This document shows positions 9,650 to 18,069 of a stretch of 64,000 nucleotides of DNA, one piece after another (positions within the stretch are counted from its first letter, which is position 1; each line of letters begins with the position of its first letter). The notes beneath the pieces were generated by a model. That model did not search any database. It was not told the origin of the DNA and saw only the letters and a list, made by a program, of their open reading frames with translations. Both the position numbers and the translations under genes were made by a program. The DNA is from Methylocystaceae bacterium (GTDB taxonomy: Bacteria > Pseudomonadota > Alphaproteobacteria > Rhizobiales > Beijerinckiaceae). The DNA is taken from the NCBI GenBank assembly GCA_009773555.1, contig WSXZ01000006.1:1-64000 (forward strand), written 5' to 3'.

Positions 9650-10165
9650 ATGGATGCGCGCAAAGAGCCCGAGGAGACCGAACAGAGCTTCGCCGGCAAC
9701 GCGCTTTTAAAGGCGCGCGCCGCCGCCATAGCCTCAGGCCTGCCCGCGTTTGCGGACGACTCCGGTCTTTGCGTCGACGCGCTCGAGGGGGCCCCCGGCG
9801 TCTATTCGGCGCGCTGGGCGGGGGAGGACCGCGACTTCAGGGCCGCCTGCGTCCGCGTCGAACGCGAGCTCGAGGCGCGCGGCGCCAAGGCGCCCCATCG
9901 GGCGCATTTTACCTGCGCGCTCGCCGTCGTCTGGCCGGACGGCCATATCGAGCAGTTCGAGGGCCGCGTCGACGGCGTTCTCGTCTTCCCGCCCAAGGGC
10001 GAGAAGGGCTTCGGCTATGATCCGATCTTTCGGCCCGACGGGCTCGACAAGACCTTCGGCGAGATGATGTCGGCGGAAAAACATGCGCTGCCCGGCGACG
10101 GCTCGCAGGCGCTGTCGCATCGCGCCCGAGCGTTTCAGGCGCTGGCGAAGGCGTGCCTCGACTGA
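9650..10165 (+). CDS. rdgB: RdgB/HAM1 NTP pyrophosphatase, N-terminus missing
   Basis: 171 residues matching RdgB from its second motif onward: [16 protein letters not shown], the ADDSGLCVD catalytic Asp motif, [23 protein letters not shown] and SHRARAF. RdgB removes inosine and xanthosine triphosphates to keep damaged purines out of DNA. The family's first 35 or so residues, with the substrate-binding NxxK motif, are absent. Upstream, frame 2 at about 9551-9588 reads LAANRCK and another frame continues SEIIALW, resembling the lost N-terminus with frameshifts. The ATG at 9650 has a strong GGAGGAAA ribosome site, so a truncated product may still be made. It would probably be inactive. Confidence 0.8.
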   Translation: MDARKEPEETEQSFAGNALLKARAAAIASGLPAFADDSGLCVDALEGAPGVYSARWAGEDRDFRAACVRVERELEARGAKAPHRAHFTCALAVVWPDGHIEQFEGRVDGVLVFPPKGEKGFGYDPIFRPDGLDKTFGEMMSAEKHALPGDGSQALSHRARAFQALAKACLD

Positions 10166-10292
10166 GACATGGGGCGCTGGGCGCCGGGCACTTGGCGTCA
10201 GGCACTTGGCGTAACGCCGCGCTCCAACTACCTTCTCATCAAAACAAAGTGCCGAAAAAAAACCGCCGCTGCGGAACTGCGAGGAACGCCCC

Positions 10293-11810
10293 ATGACCAA
10301 GCATGAAACCTTCGCCGCGCTCACGCCGCCGTTCAAACCGCGCTACGGCAATTTCATCAATGGCGCATGGGCGGACGCGAAATCCGGCCGCGTCTTCGAC
10401 AATGTCTCGCCGATCACGGGCCAGAAAATTTGCGAGATCGCCCGGTCCGACAAGGACGACGTCGAGGCCGCGCTCGACGCGGCGCATGCCGCCAAAGACG
10501 CCTGGGGCAAGACGAGCCCGGCGGAGCGCGCCATCCTCCTCAACCGCATCGCCGACGTGATGGAGGCCAATCTCGGTCTCCTCGCCGCCGCCGAAACCTG
10601 GGACAACGGCAAGCCGATCCGCGAGACGAGCGCCGCCGACATTCCGCTCGCGATCGATCACTTCCGCTATTTCGCCGGCGCCATTCGCGCCCAGGAAGGC
10701 GGCATTTCCGAAATCGACCACGACACCATCGCCTATCATTTCCATGAGCCGCTCGGCGTCGTCGGCCAGATCATCCCTTGGAACTTCCCGATTCTGATGG
10801 CGGTTTGGAAGCTGGCGCCGGCGCTCGCCGCCGGCAATTGCGTCGTCATCAAGCCGGCCGAGCAGACGCCCGCAAGCATTCTCGTCTGGGCGGAGCTTAT
10901 CGGCGACATCCTCCCCAAGGGCGTGCTCAACATCGTCAACGGCTTCGGGCTGGAGGCCGGCAAACCGCTCGCCTCGTCGAACCGCATCGCCAAGATCGCC
11001 TTTACCGGCGAGACGACGACCGGCCGGCTCATCATGCAATACGCCAGTCAGAACCTCATTCCGGTGACGCTGGAGCTTGGCGGCAAGTCGCCCAACATCT
11101 TCTTCGAGGACGTCGCCCGCGAGGACGACGACTATCTCGACAAGGCGATCGAGGGCTTCGTCATGTTCGCGCTCAATCAGGGCGAGGTCTGCACCTGTCC
11201 GAGCCGCGCGCTGGTGCATGAGAAGATCTACGACCGCTTCATGGAACGCGCCCTAAAACGTGTCGGCGAGATCAAGCAGGGCAATCCGCTCGACCCCGAA
11301 ACCATGATCGGCGCGCAGGCCTCTTCCGAGCAGCTCGAAAAGATCCTGAGCTATATCGATATCGGCAAGCAGGAGGGCGCGAAGGTGCTCGCCGGGGGCG
11401 AACGCAACGCGCTCGCGGGCGAACTCGCCGGCGGTTTCTATGTGAAGCCGACCGTGCTCGAAGGCCATAATCGGATGCGCGTGTTCCAGGAGGAGATCTT
11501 CGGTCCCGTCGTGTCGGTGACGACCTTCAAGGACGACGACGAGGCCTTGGCCATCGCCAACGACACGCTCTACGGTCTTGGCGCGGGCGTCTGGAGCCGC
11601 GAGGCCAACCGCTGCTATCGCTTCGGCCGCGCCATTCAGGCGGGGCGCGTCTGGGTGAACTGCTACCACGCCTATCCGGCGCATGCCGCTTTCGGCGGCT
11701 ACAAACAGTCGGGCATCGGCCGCGAGAATCACAAGATGATGCTCGATCACTATCAGCAGACGAAGAACATGCTGGTGAGCTACAGCGAAAAGAAGCTGGG
11801 GTTCTTTTAG
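10293..11810 (+). CDS. Aldehyde dehydrogenase (AcoD/ExaC/AldB group)
   Basis: 505 residues, full length. It carries the NAD-binding IPWNFPI, the catalytic Cys in [11 protein letters not shown] (about residue 302), the general-base Glu in [10 protein letters not shown], and EEIFGPVVS. The CTC motif and the ending of the form KNMLVSYS are typical of the acetaldehyde dehydrogenase II group (AcoD, ExaC, AldB), which oxidise short aldehydes such as acetaldehyde to acids. The DUF779 gene follows after a palindromic repeat; this pairing is widely conserved and supports the assignment. Confidence 0.95.
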   Translation: MTKHETFAALTPPFKPRYGNFINGAWADAKSGRVFDNVSPITGQKICEIARSDKDDVEAALDAAHAAKDAWGKTSPAERAILLNRIADVMEANLGLLAAAETWDNGKPIRETSAADIPLAIDHFRYFAGAIRAQEGGISEIDHDTIAYHFHEPLGVVGQIIPWNFPILMAVWKLAPALAAGNCVVIKPAEQTPASILVWAELIGDILPKGVLNIVNGFGLEAGKPLASSNRIAKIAFTGETTTGRLIMQYASQNLIPVTLELGGKSPNIFFEDVAREDDDYLDKAIEGFVMFALNQGEVCTCPSRALVHEKIYDRFMERALKRVGEIKQGNPLDPETMIGAQASSEQLEKILSYIDIGKQEGAKVLAGGERNALAGELAGGFYVKPTVLEGHNRMRVFQEEIFGPVVSVTTFKDDDEALAIANDTLYGLGAGVWSREANRCYRFGRAIQAGRVWVNCYHAYPAHAAFGGYKQSGIGRENHKMMLDHYQQTKNMLVSYSEKKLGFF

Positions 11811-11938
11811 CCCCCTCCCCAGCCCTCCCCCGCTTCGCGGGAGAGGGAGTCCGATCCGGGCCGGGATGCAACGCCGCGCAATCTTCGTGGTTTGGGTCCC
11901 CTCTCCCGCTTCAGCGGGGGAGGGACAGGGAGGGGGCG
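11811..11938. repeat. Dispersed double-hairpin repeat, copy 1
   Basis: A GC-rich stretch with two hairpins: CTCCCCCGCTTCGCGGGAG near 11827-11845 and CTCCCGCTTCAGCGGGGGAG near 11903-11922. The two hairpins are themselves inverted relative to each other. Its reverse complement matches the element at 61170-61295 almost base for base at both ends, with a divergent middle. It starts immediately after the aldehyde dehydrogenase stop codon and its right end supplies the purine-rich ribosome site of the DUF779 gene. Confidence 0.75.
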
Positions 11939-12334
11939 GTGACCACGATAGTCAAAACAGCAAGAGTCATCGCTACGCCCGCGGCGCTCGATCTCATCGC
12001 GCGGCTGCGCGGCGAACATGGCGCGGTCCTCTTCCACCAGTCGGGCGGCTGCTGCGACGGGTCGGCGCCGATGTGCTATCCGCAAGGGGAATTCCTCGTC
12101 GGCGACGGCGACGTCCTGCTCGGCGAGATCGGCGGCGCGCCCTTCCACATCGGCGCGGCGCAATTCGATTATTGGAAGCACACGCAGCTCGTCATCGACG
12201 TGGTGCCGGGCCAAGGCGGCATGTTCTCGCTCGACAATGGCACAGGGCTGCGGTTCCTGACGCGGTCGCGGCTTTTTTCCGACGATGAATTGGCGCATCT
12301 GGCCGCAGCGCCGGCGGCCGATTCGCGAGCTTGA
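11939..12334 (+). CDS. DUF779 domain protein
   Basis: 131 residues with the family's Cys/Gly-rich motif QSGGCCDGSAPMCYP near residue 35 and a FDYWKHTQLVIDVVPGQGGMFSL segment. Starts at GTG 11939, preceded by the purine run AGGGAGGGGGCG from the upstream repeat. DUF779 genes almost always neighbour AcoD/ExaC-type aldehyde dehydrogenases. A maturation or metal-related role has been suggested only from that association. Biochemical function unknown. Confidence 0.88.
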   Translation: MTTIVKTARVIATPAALDLIARLRGEHGAVLFHQSGGCCDGSAPMCYPQGEFLVGDGDVLLGEIGGAPFHIGAAQFDYWKHTQLVIDVVPGQGGMFSLDNGTGLRFLTRSRLFSDDELAHLAAAPAADSRA

Positions 12335-12527
12335 GCGCCTGCATTTGCCGCGCAAGGCTTTTGCGCGAGTTCTGGCGTTCCAACGGGGAGCAAATGCGCG
12401 CTCGAGCGGGGCGCAGCCTCGCCCCCGACCTGCCGGGGAGTTTAAGGTTGACACTGCGCCGCCGGGGCCGCATATGCCGCTGCAACGGCCGCTTCATCGC
12501 GGCCGCCGTCTCTTTGCGAGACGATGG

Positions 12528-12579
12528 TGTAAATCCGCTGGCTAAGCCTTCGTAGGTTCGAGTCCTACTTCCCCCACCA
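12528..12579 (+). pseudogene. Orphan 3' half of tRNA-Tyr (GTA)
   Basis: The sequence reads as tRNA-Tyr from the anticodon onward: GTA followed by AA, 3' anticodon strand TCCGC, the long class II variable arm with GGCTAAGCCTTC, T-arm GTAGG-TTCGAGT-CCTAC, acceptor strand TTCCCCC, A, and encoded CCA. Upstream bases cannot form the 5' acceptor, the D-arm, or the GCGGA strand of the anticodon stem. It is therefore a half gene, the classic footprint left by integrases that use tRNA 3' ends as attachment sites. It lies in the roughly 300-base gap 12335-12641, where I see no coding gene. Confidence 0.8.
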
Positions 12580-12641
12580 CTGGTTCAGCTCTTCCGCTGC
12601 GTCCCCGCCCCTCCGCAGTGGGCGGGTTCGCTATACGCGCA

Positions 12642-14264
12642 TCATGATTTCGCGTCGTCGTGTCGCACGAGCCTGTAAAGATCGAACCGCCGGTCCCGTA
12701 GATTACGGACAGTGCCTTCCCGCCGCGCCCAGGCGAGGTCGGAGAGATCGAGATCCGCGACGGCGATGGTTTCGACATTTTCCGTTGTCTCCGCCGCCAC
12801 GCCATCGCGCGCGAAGGGGAAGTCGCATGGGGTCAAAATGCAGGACTGGGCGTATTGCACGTCCATGTTCTCGACGCCCGGCAAATTGCCGACATTGCCC
12901 GAGAGAACGACGTAACACTGATTTTCGATCGCGCGCGCCTGGCTGCAATATCTGACCCGAAGATAGCCCTGACGATTGTCCGTGCAAAAGGGCACGAACA
13001 GCAACTTCGCGCCCTCGTCGGCCAAAAGCCGGGCGAGTTCGGGAAATTCAGAATCGTAGCAAACGAGCACGCCAATCGGTCCGCAATCCGTGTCGATGGC
13101 GCGAATCTCGTCGCCGCCCCGAATGTTCCACCAGTTGCGCTCATTGGGCGTGGGATGGATTTTCTCCTGCGCGTGCACGGCTCCGTCACGCAGAAAGACA
13201 TAGGCGACATTGCGAATATCGCCGTCGGCCACGCGGGTCGGATGGGAGCCGCCGATGATGTTGATGTTGTAGGACAGCGCCATCTGTCGCAGCGCCGCGA
13301 CGAAGGGCTCGGTCCGTTGCGTCAGCGCTTCGATCGCTTCCACGGGGCCAAGACGCTTTTTTTCGAGCGCCAGCAGCTGCAGCGTGAACAGCTCCGGAAA
13401 GACGACAAAGTCCGATTTGTAATCGGAAACGACGTCGACGAAATATTCGATATTGGCCAGAAACTCTTCGAAACTTTTCACGGCGCGCTGCTGAAACTGA
13501 ACGGTCGCAACCCGCACCCAATCCTTGGGGCGGATCGCGCTCTTCGTCGGCGTCGCCTCCTGGTCGACATAGGGGTTGCGCCAGACCATATGCGCGGCAT
13601 AGCCGAGACTCTCATGATCGCTCGGCATGTAGGCCTTGAGCACGCCGAGGGGCTCAAAACCATTGCCGATTTGAAAACTGGCGACCTGATCCCGAACTTT
13701 GCGCGCCTTGACGGCTTCGAGATAGGCCTCGGGCGTCTTGAATTCCTTGATTTTACGGGACAGTCCCGGCATGCGGCCGCCAAATACGATGCCTTTCAGC
13801 TCCAATTCTTCTGCAAGCCGCTTTCGGGCCTCGTAGAGCCGCTGGCCAATGCGCAAACCGCGCCAGTCAGGATCGACGCATACTTCCATGCCATAAAGCC
13901 AGGGGCCGGCGGCGTCATGGCGAGAGGCGTAGCCGCCGCCAGTGATCTCCGCCCAATTATGCCGTTTCAGCGCGGTCGCCTCGTCGATGCGGAAGGTTGC
14001 CGCGTAACCAACGATTTTTCCTTCATAGTCCGCGACAAACTGGCCGTCGGGGAAGGAGGTGATCTGACCGAGCAAATTCCCGCGGCTGTAAACGGGGAGC
14101 GAGGGATAGGCCCGCTTCATCATGGCGATGATGTCAGGGACGTCGCCACGGTTCGCGCGACGAATGACGAGCTGCTCCTGGGATTTGAGCGTCTTTGATT
14201 TCGTACTGAGGCCTGGGGGCACCGAAACGCTCGCTTTCTTGAGAAACTCAAATCTGTCGGACAC
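12642..14264 (-). CDS. GNAT acetyltransferase fused to nitrilase-family amidohydrolase
   Basis: 540 residues. The N-terminal domain (about 30-215) is a GNAT acetyltransferase (VIRRANRGDVPDIIAM, then VCVDPDWRGLRIGQRLYEAR as the acetyl-CoA loop). The C-terminal domain (about 245-530) is a carbon-nitrogen hydrolase with Glu in FPELF, Lys in EKIHPTPNE and Cys in VCYDSEFPE. This two-domain arrangement is a recognised bacterial family. The substrate is unknown; an amide or N-acyl amine is likely. The start used is GTG 14264, without a clear ribosome site, so the N-terminus is uncertain. Confidence 0.9.
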   Translation of the reverse strand: MSDRFEFLKKASVSVPPGLSTKSKTLKSQEQLVIRRANRGDVPDIIAMMKRAYPSLPVYSRGNLLGQITSFPDGQFVADYEGKIVGYAATFRIDEATALKRHNWAEITGGGYASRHDAAGPWLYGMEVCVDPDWRGLRIGQRLYEARKRLAEELELKGIVFGGRMPGLSRKIKEFKTPEAYLEAVKARKVRDQVASFQIGNGFEPLGVLKAYMPSDHESLGYAAHMVWRNPYVDQEATPTKSAIRPKDWVRVATVQFQQRAVKSFEEFLANIEYFVDVVSDYKSDFVVFPELFTLQLLALEKKRLGPVEAIEALTQRTEPFVAALRQMALSYNINIIGGSHPTRVADGDIRNVAYVFLRDGAVHAQEKIHPTPNERNWWNIRGGDEIRAIDTDCGPIGVLVCYDSEFPELARLLADEGAKLLFVPFCTDNRQGYLRVRYCSQARAIENQCYVVLSGNVGNLPGVENMDVQYAQSCILTPCDFPFARDGVAAETTENVETIAVADLDLSDLAWARREGTVRNLRDRRFDLYRLVRHDDAKS

Positions 14265-14564
14265 TTCTAATCAATTGAATCGGGTCGAGGAAGAAAATCC
14301 GGAACTGGCGCGCAAAGCCGCCGGAAGGGGCGAGCGGCGCGGGCCTCTTGGCGTCGCGCATTAGGAGGCGCGACCCTCGAAAAACCTTCCCTCCCATGCC
14401 GTTACCCTTCGACGCGGCGCTTCGCCTACGGGAGAATTAAATGAACTGACCCACCGCCGGCGGCAAAGATCAGCTTGCGCCTGCTCAACGCTCGCGCTTG
14501 CGCTGTCTTGTCCAGCGCAGCGGCGTTTGGCATGTTGCGCCCGCTACGAAAAGGGGGAGCGCGT
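14265..14564. other. Divergent intergenic region, no gene seen
   Basis: About 300 bases between the GNAT-nitrilase gene (minus) and the HupE gene (plus). It must contain both promoters. I find no RNA gene, strong hairpin or credible ORF; the open frame extending from 14475 into hupE lacks a ribosome site and family similarity. Confidence 0.5.
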
Positions 14565-15659
14565 ATGACCGGGGTTTTCAGGATAGTCGCCGCCGTAATC
14601 TTGTTTTGCGTCGGCCTCGCGGCTCCGGCGATTGCCCATACGCCCGATATTTCGACAGGCAAAATCCTTCCCAAGGACAATCGAACCTATGCCGTCGAGG
14701 TCGGTTTTCTCGCCACCGATCTTGAGCGCATGTTTCAGGACTCGATGAGCGAACGCGCCAGCGTCGACCTCTCGGCGCCCGGCGCGCTCGAAGCGGAAAT
14801 CGGCAAATTTGTCCAAAAACGCGTCGCGATGCGCGATGCGACAGGCCGCGCCTGCATCGCCAATGTCGAAAAATCCGGCGAAGACCCCACCAACCAGGAC
14901 AGCGCGCTCATCGTCGTGCGCTTCGACTGCGGCGCAACGACGGGCACGCTCTTCTATGACGCGACGAAGCTCCTCGCCGCGCAAGGCGCAAAGGGGAAGC
15001 ATCTCGTCACGCTCGAGGGAAGCGAAAACGCCGGCCAGACCATGCTCTACCCGGAGGATCCCGCGCTCGATCTGTCAAAGCCGATGGAGACCACCGCACA
15101 GCTGATGTGGAAGTTCCTCAAAGCCGGCGTCGAACACATCGTCACCGGCTACGATCATCTGTGCTTCCTGTTCGCCCTCATTCTGTGGGCGACCCGCGTC
15201 TGGCCGGTCGTGAAGATCGTCACCGCCTTCACCATTTCGCATTCGATCACGCTGTCGCTGGCTGCGCTCAATATCTTCACGCTTCCCTCGACCTTGGTCG
15301 AAGCGCTGATCGCCGCCTCGATCGTTTTCGTCGCTGTGGAGAACTATTTCTCGCGCGACGTCGACAACCGCTGGCGCAACACCTTCCTCTTCGGCTTCAT
15401 CCACGGCTTCGGCTTCGCCTCGGCGCTGACCGAGATGGGCGTGCCGCAGGGCGGCGTCGTGCCGGCGCTCGCGGCGTTCAACATCGGCGTCGAACTCGGC
15501 CAGATCGCCATCGTCTTCGCGGTCATGCCGATCCTGTTCCTGATCGACAAACAGACAGGTGGCAAGCGCAGCGAAAAGCTCGTCTACGTGGCCTCGGCGC
15601 TGATCGCGATTGCGGGCGTCTACTGGTTCCTGGAGCGGATCGGGGTTCTACCGGGGTAA
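14565..15659 (+). CDS. HupE/UreJ family membrane protein
   Basis: 364 residues. Signal peptide (IVAAVILFCVGLAAPAIAH), a periplasmic beta-rich region to about residue 190, then a membrane domain with about six helices. The latter carries the family motif GVEHIVTGYDHLCFLFALIL, FTISHSITLSLA and FGFIHGFGFASAL, with conserved His and Asp suggesting metal binding. Start chosen at ATG 14565 with AAGGGGGAG upstream. HupE/UreJ proteins are proposed nickel or cobalt permeases. This long version with a periplasmic domain is usually not linked to hydrogenase or urease genes, and none are here. Transported ion uncertain. Confidence 0.87.
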   Translation: MTGVFRIVAAVILFCVGLAAPAIAHTPDISTGKILPKDNRTYAVEVGFLATDLERMFQDSMSERASVDLSAPGALEAEIGKFVQKRVAMRDATGRACIANVEKSGEDPTNQDSALIVVRFDCGATTGTLFYDATKLLAAQGAKGKHLVTLEGSENAGQTMLYPEDPALDLSKPMETTAQLMWKFLKAGVEHIVTGYDHLCFLFALILWATRVWPVVKIVTAFTISHSITLSLAALNIFTLPSTLVEALIAASIVFVAVENYFSRDVDNRWRNTFLFGFIHGFGFASALTEMGVPQGGVVPALAAFNIGVELGQIAIVFAVMPILFLIDKQTGGKRSEKLVYVASALIAIAGVYWFLERIGVLPG

Positions 15660-17822
15660 GCTCCAGGGTAGCTCCTCGGTTGTCGCCGGCGCCACGCGTC
15701 TACTGGCGCGGTGAGAGGGTTGGCGCGCTGAAGCGCGCGTCCAGCCGCGACTCAGCCGATTCAACCCGCCTATCCCCTCACCCGCACATATTCGCCGGGC
15801 GCGTCGCAGATGATCTTGAGCTTGCCGCCGCCGGGCTGGCGCGCGGGGACTTTCTTGGGCGCCTGCGCGGTCACCCAGCCCAACCAGTGCGGCCACAGCG
15901 CCCTTGGCGGGGCCGCCCGTCCAATATTGATATTTGTCTTTGGAGGGCGGGTTGATGATTCCCGCGATATGGCCCGAGCCGCCGAGCACGAAAGTCACGT
16001 CGCCGCCGAAGAATCTTGCGCCACGGAACACGGATTGCGCGGGCGCGATATGGTCCTCCCTCGTCGCGATCTCGAAGACCGGCGCCTTCACCTGACGCAG
16101 ATTGAGCCGAACGTCGTCGATGACCATCTCGCCGCGGGCGAGACGGTTTTCGAGATAGCAGCTGCGCAGGTAGAAGGAGTGATTGGCCCGCGGAATGCGC
16201 GTCGAATCGGAATTCCAATACAAGAGATCGAAAGCGGCGGGCTCGACCCCCTTCATGTAATTGTTGACGACATAATTCCAGATGAGTTCGTTCGGCCGCA
16301 GCATGTTGAAGGCGTTGGCCATCTTGTAGCCTTCGAGATAGCCGGTGCGCGCCATGCTTTCGTCGAGCGCCGCGAGCCGCGCCTCGTCGACGAAAATCTG
16401 CAGATCGCCAGCGTCGGAAAAATCGACCTGGGTTGCAAACAGGGTGACGCTGTCGATGCGATCGTCGCCGGTCGCCGCCATATAGGCGAGCGTCAGGGCG
16501 AGCAGCGTGCCGCCCACGCAATAGCCCGCCGCCGTCACCTTGCGTTCGCCCGTCGCCTTCTCGATCACGTCGAGCGCGGTCAGCACGCCCTCGTGCATAT
16601 AGGCCTCGAAACCCTTGGCGGCCTTGGTCTCGTCGGGATTGACCCAGGAGATGATGAAGACCGTGAAGCCCTGCTCAACCGCCCAGCGGACGAAACTTTT
16701 CTCGGGGTTGAGATCGAGCACGTAGAATTTGTTGATCCAGGGGGGCGTAATGAGCAGCGGCCGCGCATAAACTTCCGCCGTCGTGGGCTCATATTGAATG
16801 AGCTCCATCACGTCATTGCGCCAGATCACCTTGCCGGGCGTATTGGCCATATCGACGCCCAGTTCGAATTTCTGGTCCGCGCTCTGGCGGATCTTCAGCA
16901 CGCCGCCGCCCGCGGAAATGTCTTCCGCCAGCATCTTCAAGCCGCGAACCAGATTCTCGCCCTTCGCGTCCATCGTGGCGCGCAACAACTCGGGATTGGT
17001 CGGCACGAAATTGGATGGCGAGATCGCGCTCGAAATCAGCCGCGTATAAAAGACCGCCCTGGCCTTTGTCTGCGGGTCGAGGCCCTCGGCGCTCTCGACC
17101 ATGTCGCCCGCCCAGCGCGACGCGAGCAGATAGGATTGCCGCAGCCAGTCGAAGAAGGGGTTCTCGTTCCATTCGGGCCCGGAGAAGCGCTTGTCGGCGC
17201 GGTCGGAGGGAACGATCGGGGCGACGTCCTCGCCGCTGTAGCGGCGAAGCGTCTGCCGCCAGATTTCGCTCAACCCCTTGTAAAGATCGGCCTGGGCGAC
17301 GGCGGCGCGCTCGGGCTTCGACAGCCAATATTCGGCGACGGCGCCCAGAGTCTTGGTGGCGTCGGCGACGTTGGCGGCGAGTTCGCTGCGCGCCTCGTCG
17401 GGATTGACGCCGCCGATCGCCGCGGCCAGCGCCTTGCGGCCCTGGTCCACGAGCTGCGCCATATTGTCGGCGATCGCTTCGATGTCGAGCTGGACGAATT
17501 TCTCAAGATTAGGACTGGGCCGCGGCGCGGGCGCGCCGGCGCCATTTGGCGGCGCCGGGGAGGCCTCCTGCTTCGGCGCGCGGGGCGCGGATTTTGCCGC
17601 GGTCTTTTTCTTGGCCTTGTTCTTGGCTCCGCTCTTGGCCTCGCTTTTGGCCTCGCTTTTGGCGTCGCTCTTGGCCTCGCTTTTGGGTTCGCTCTTCGCC
17701 TCACTCTTGGCCTTGCGGGACGGCTTCACCGGCGTGTCGGACTTGCCGAGCGCGGAGACCTTTTCCGCCGTGGCCCCTCGTTTCCGGTTGGCGGCGGGAT
17801 CCTGGTCCTGGTTCGCGCTCAT
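15648..17822 (-). CDS. phaC: Class I poly(3-hydroxyalkanoate) synthase, C-terminus frameshifted
   Basis: Polymerises hydroxyacyl-CoA into storage granules. The catalytic triad is intact: Cys435 in GYCVGGT, Asp590 in TREDHIAP and His618 in GSGHIAG. N-terminal residues 38-75 are a Lys/Ser/Ala/Glu repeat (KSEAKS-type), about 100 residues more than usual. After WTGGPAKGAV the open frame turns to unrelated Arg/Ala-rich sequence. In another frame the normal tail continues (WLGWVTAQAPKK, then PGGGKLK, ending ICDAPGEYVRVRG) to a stop at 15770. One GC dinucleotide missing at about 15898-15902 would explain this. Corrected length would be about 684 residues. The open frame as written overlaps the end of hupE by 12 bases. 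Either an assembly indel or an altered enzyme tail. Confidence 0.9.
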   Translation of the reverse strand: MSANQDQDPAANRKRGATAEKVSALGKSDTPVKPSRKAKSEAKSEPKSEAKSDAKSEAKSEAKSGAKNKAKKKTAAKSAPRAPKQEASPAPPNGAGAPAPRPSPNLEKFVQLDIEAIADNMAQLVDQGRKALAAAIGGVNPDEARSELAANVADATKTLGAVAEYWLSKPERAAVAQADLYKGLSEIWRQTLRRYSGEDVAPIVPSDRADKRFSGPEWNENPFFDWLRQSYLLASRWAGDMVESAEGLDPQTKARAVFYTRLISSAISPSNFVPTNPELLRATMDAKGENLVRGLKMLAEDISAGGGVLKIRQSADQKFELGVDMANTPGKVIWRNDVMELIQYEPTTAEVYARPLLITPPWINKFYVLDLNPEKSFVRWAVEQGFTVFIISWVNPDETKAAKGFEAYMHEGVLTALDVIEKATGERKVTAAGYCVGGTLLALTLAYMAATGDDRIDSVTLFATQVDFSDAGDLQIFVDEARLAALDESMARTGYLEGYKMANAFNMLRPNELIWNYVVNNYMKGVEPAAFDLLYWNSDSTRIPRANHSFYLRSCYLENRLARGEMVIDDVRLNLRQVKAPVFEIATREDHIAPAQSVFRGARFFGGDVTFVLGGSGHIAGIINPPSKDKYQYWTGGPAKGAVAALVGLGDRAGAQESPRAPARRRQAQDHLRRARRICAGEGIGGLNRLSRGWTRASARQPSHRASRRVAPATTEELPWSLPR

Positions 17823-18069
17823 GCCCTAAACCTGTCTGTTTTCGAATGATGGGGCGCGCCGCTCCGCAACCGCCGCGTCGCTCTGGTCTAACAATTGCGC
17901 GCTGAGGAGAAAAGCTCTGCCAGCCTGGCGCGAGAAGATGCGTCCCCGCGACATAAGCGCCAATTATTACAATGCAATGCCGAAGCGCGCGCCGGAGCGG
18001 CCGCTCTCCAGCATCGATTGTGCGAAAAGGTCGCAGGGACCTGAATGGCTGACGTCATTCAGCAGGATG

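Noticed and set aside
12400-12579. tmRNA or intron-containing tRNA-Tyr
   Set aside because: tmRNA lacks an anticodon arm, which is present here, and no 5' tRNA-Tyr half or group I intron core was found upstream.
15810-17849. A 679-residue plus-strand open frame opposite phaC
   Set aside because: It mirrors the codon structure of a GC-rich gene, has no domain motif and no ribosome site; phaC motifs on the other strand are unambiguous.
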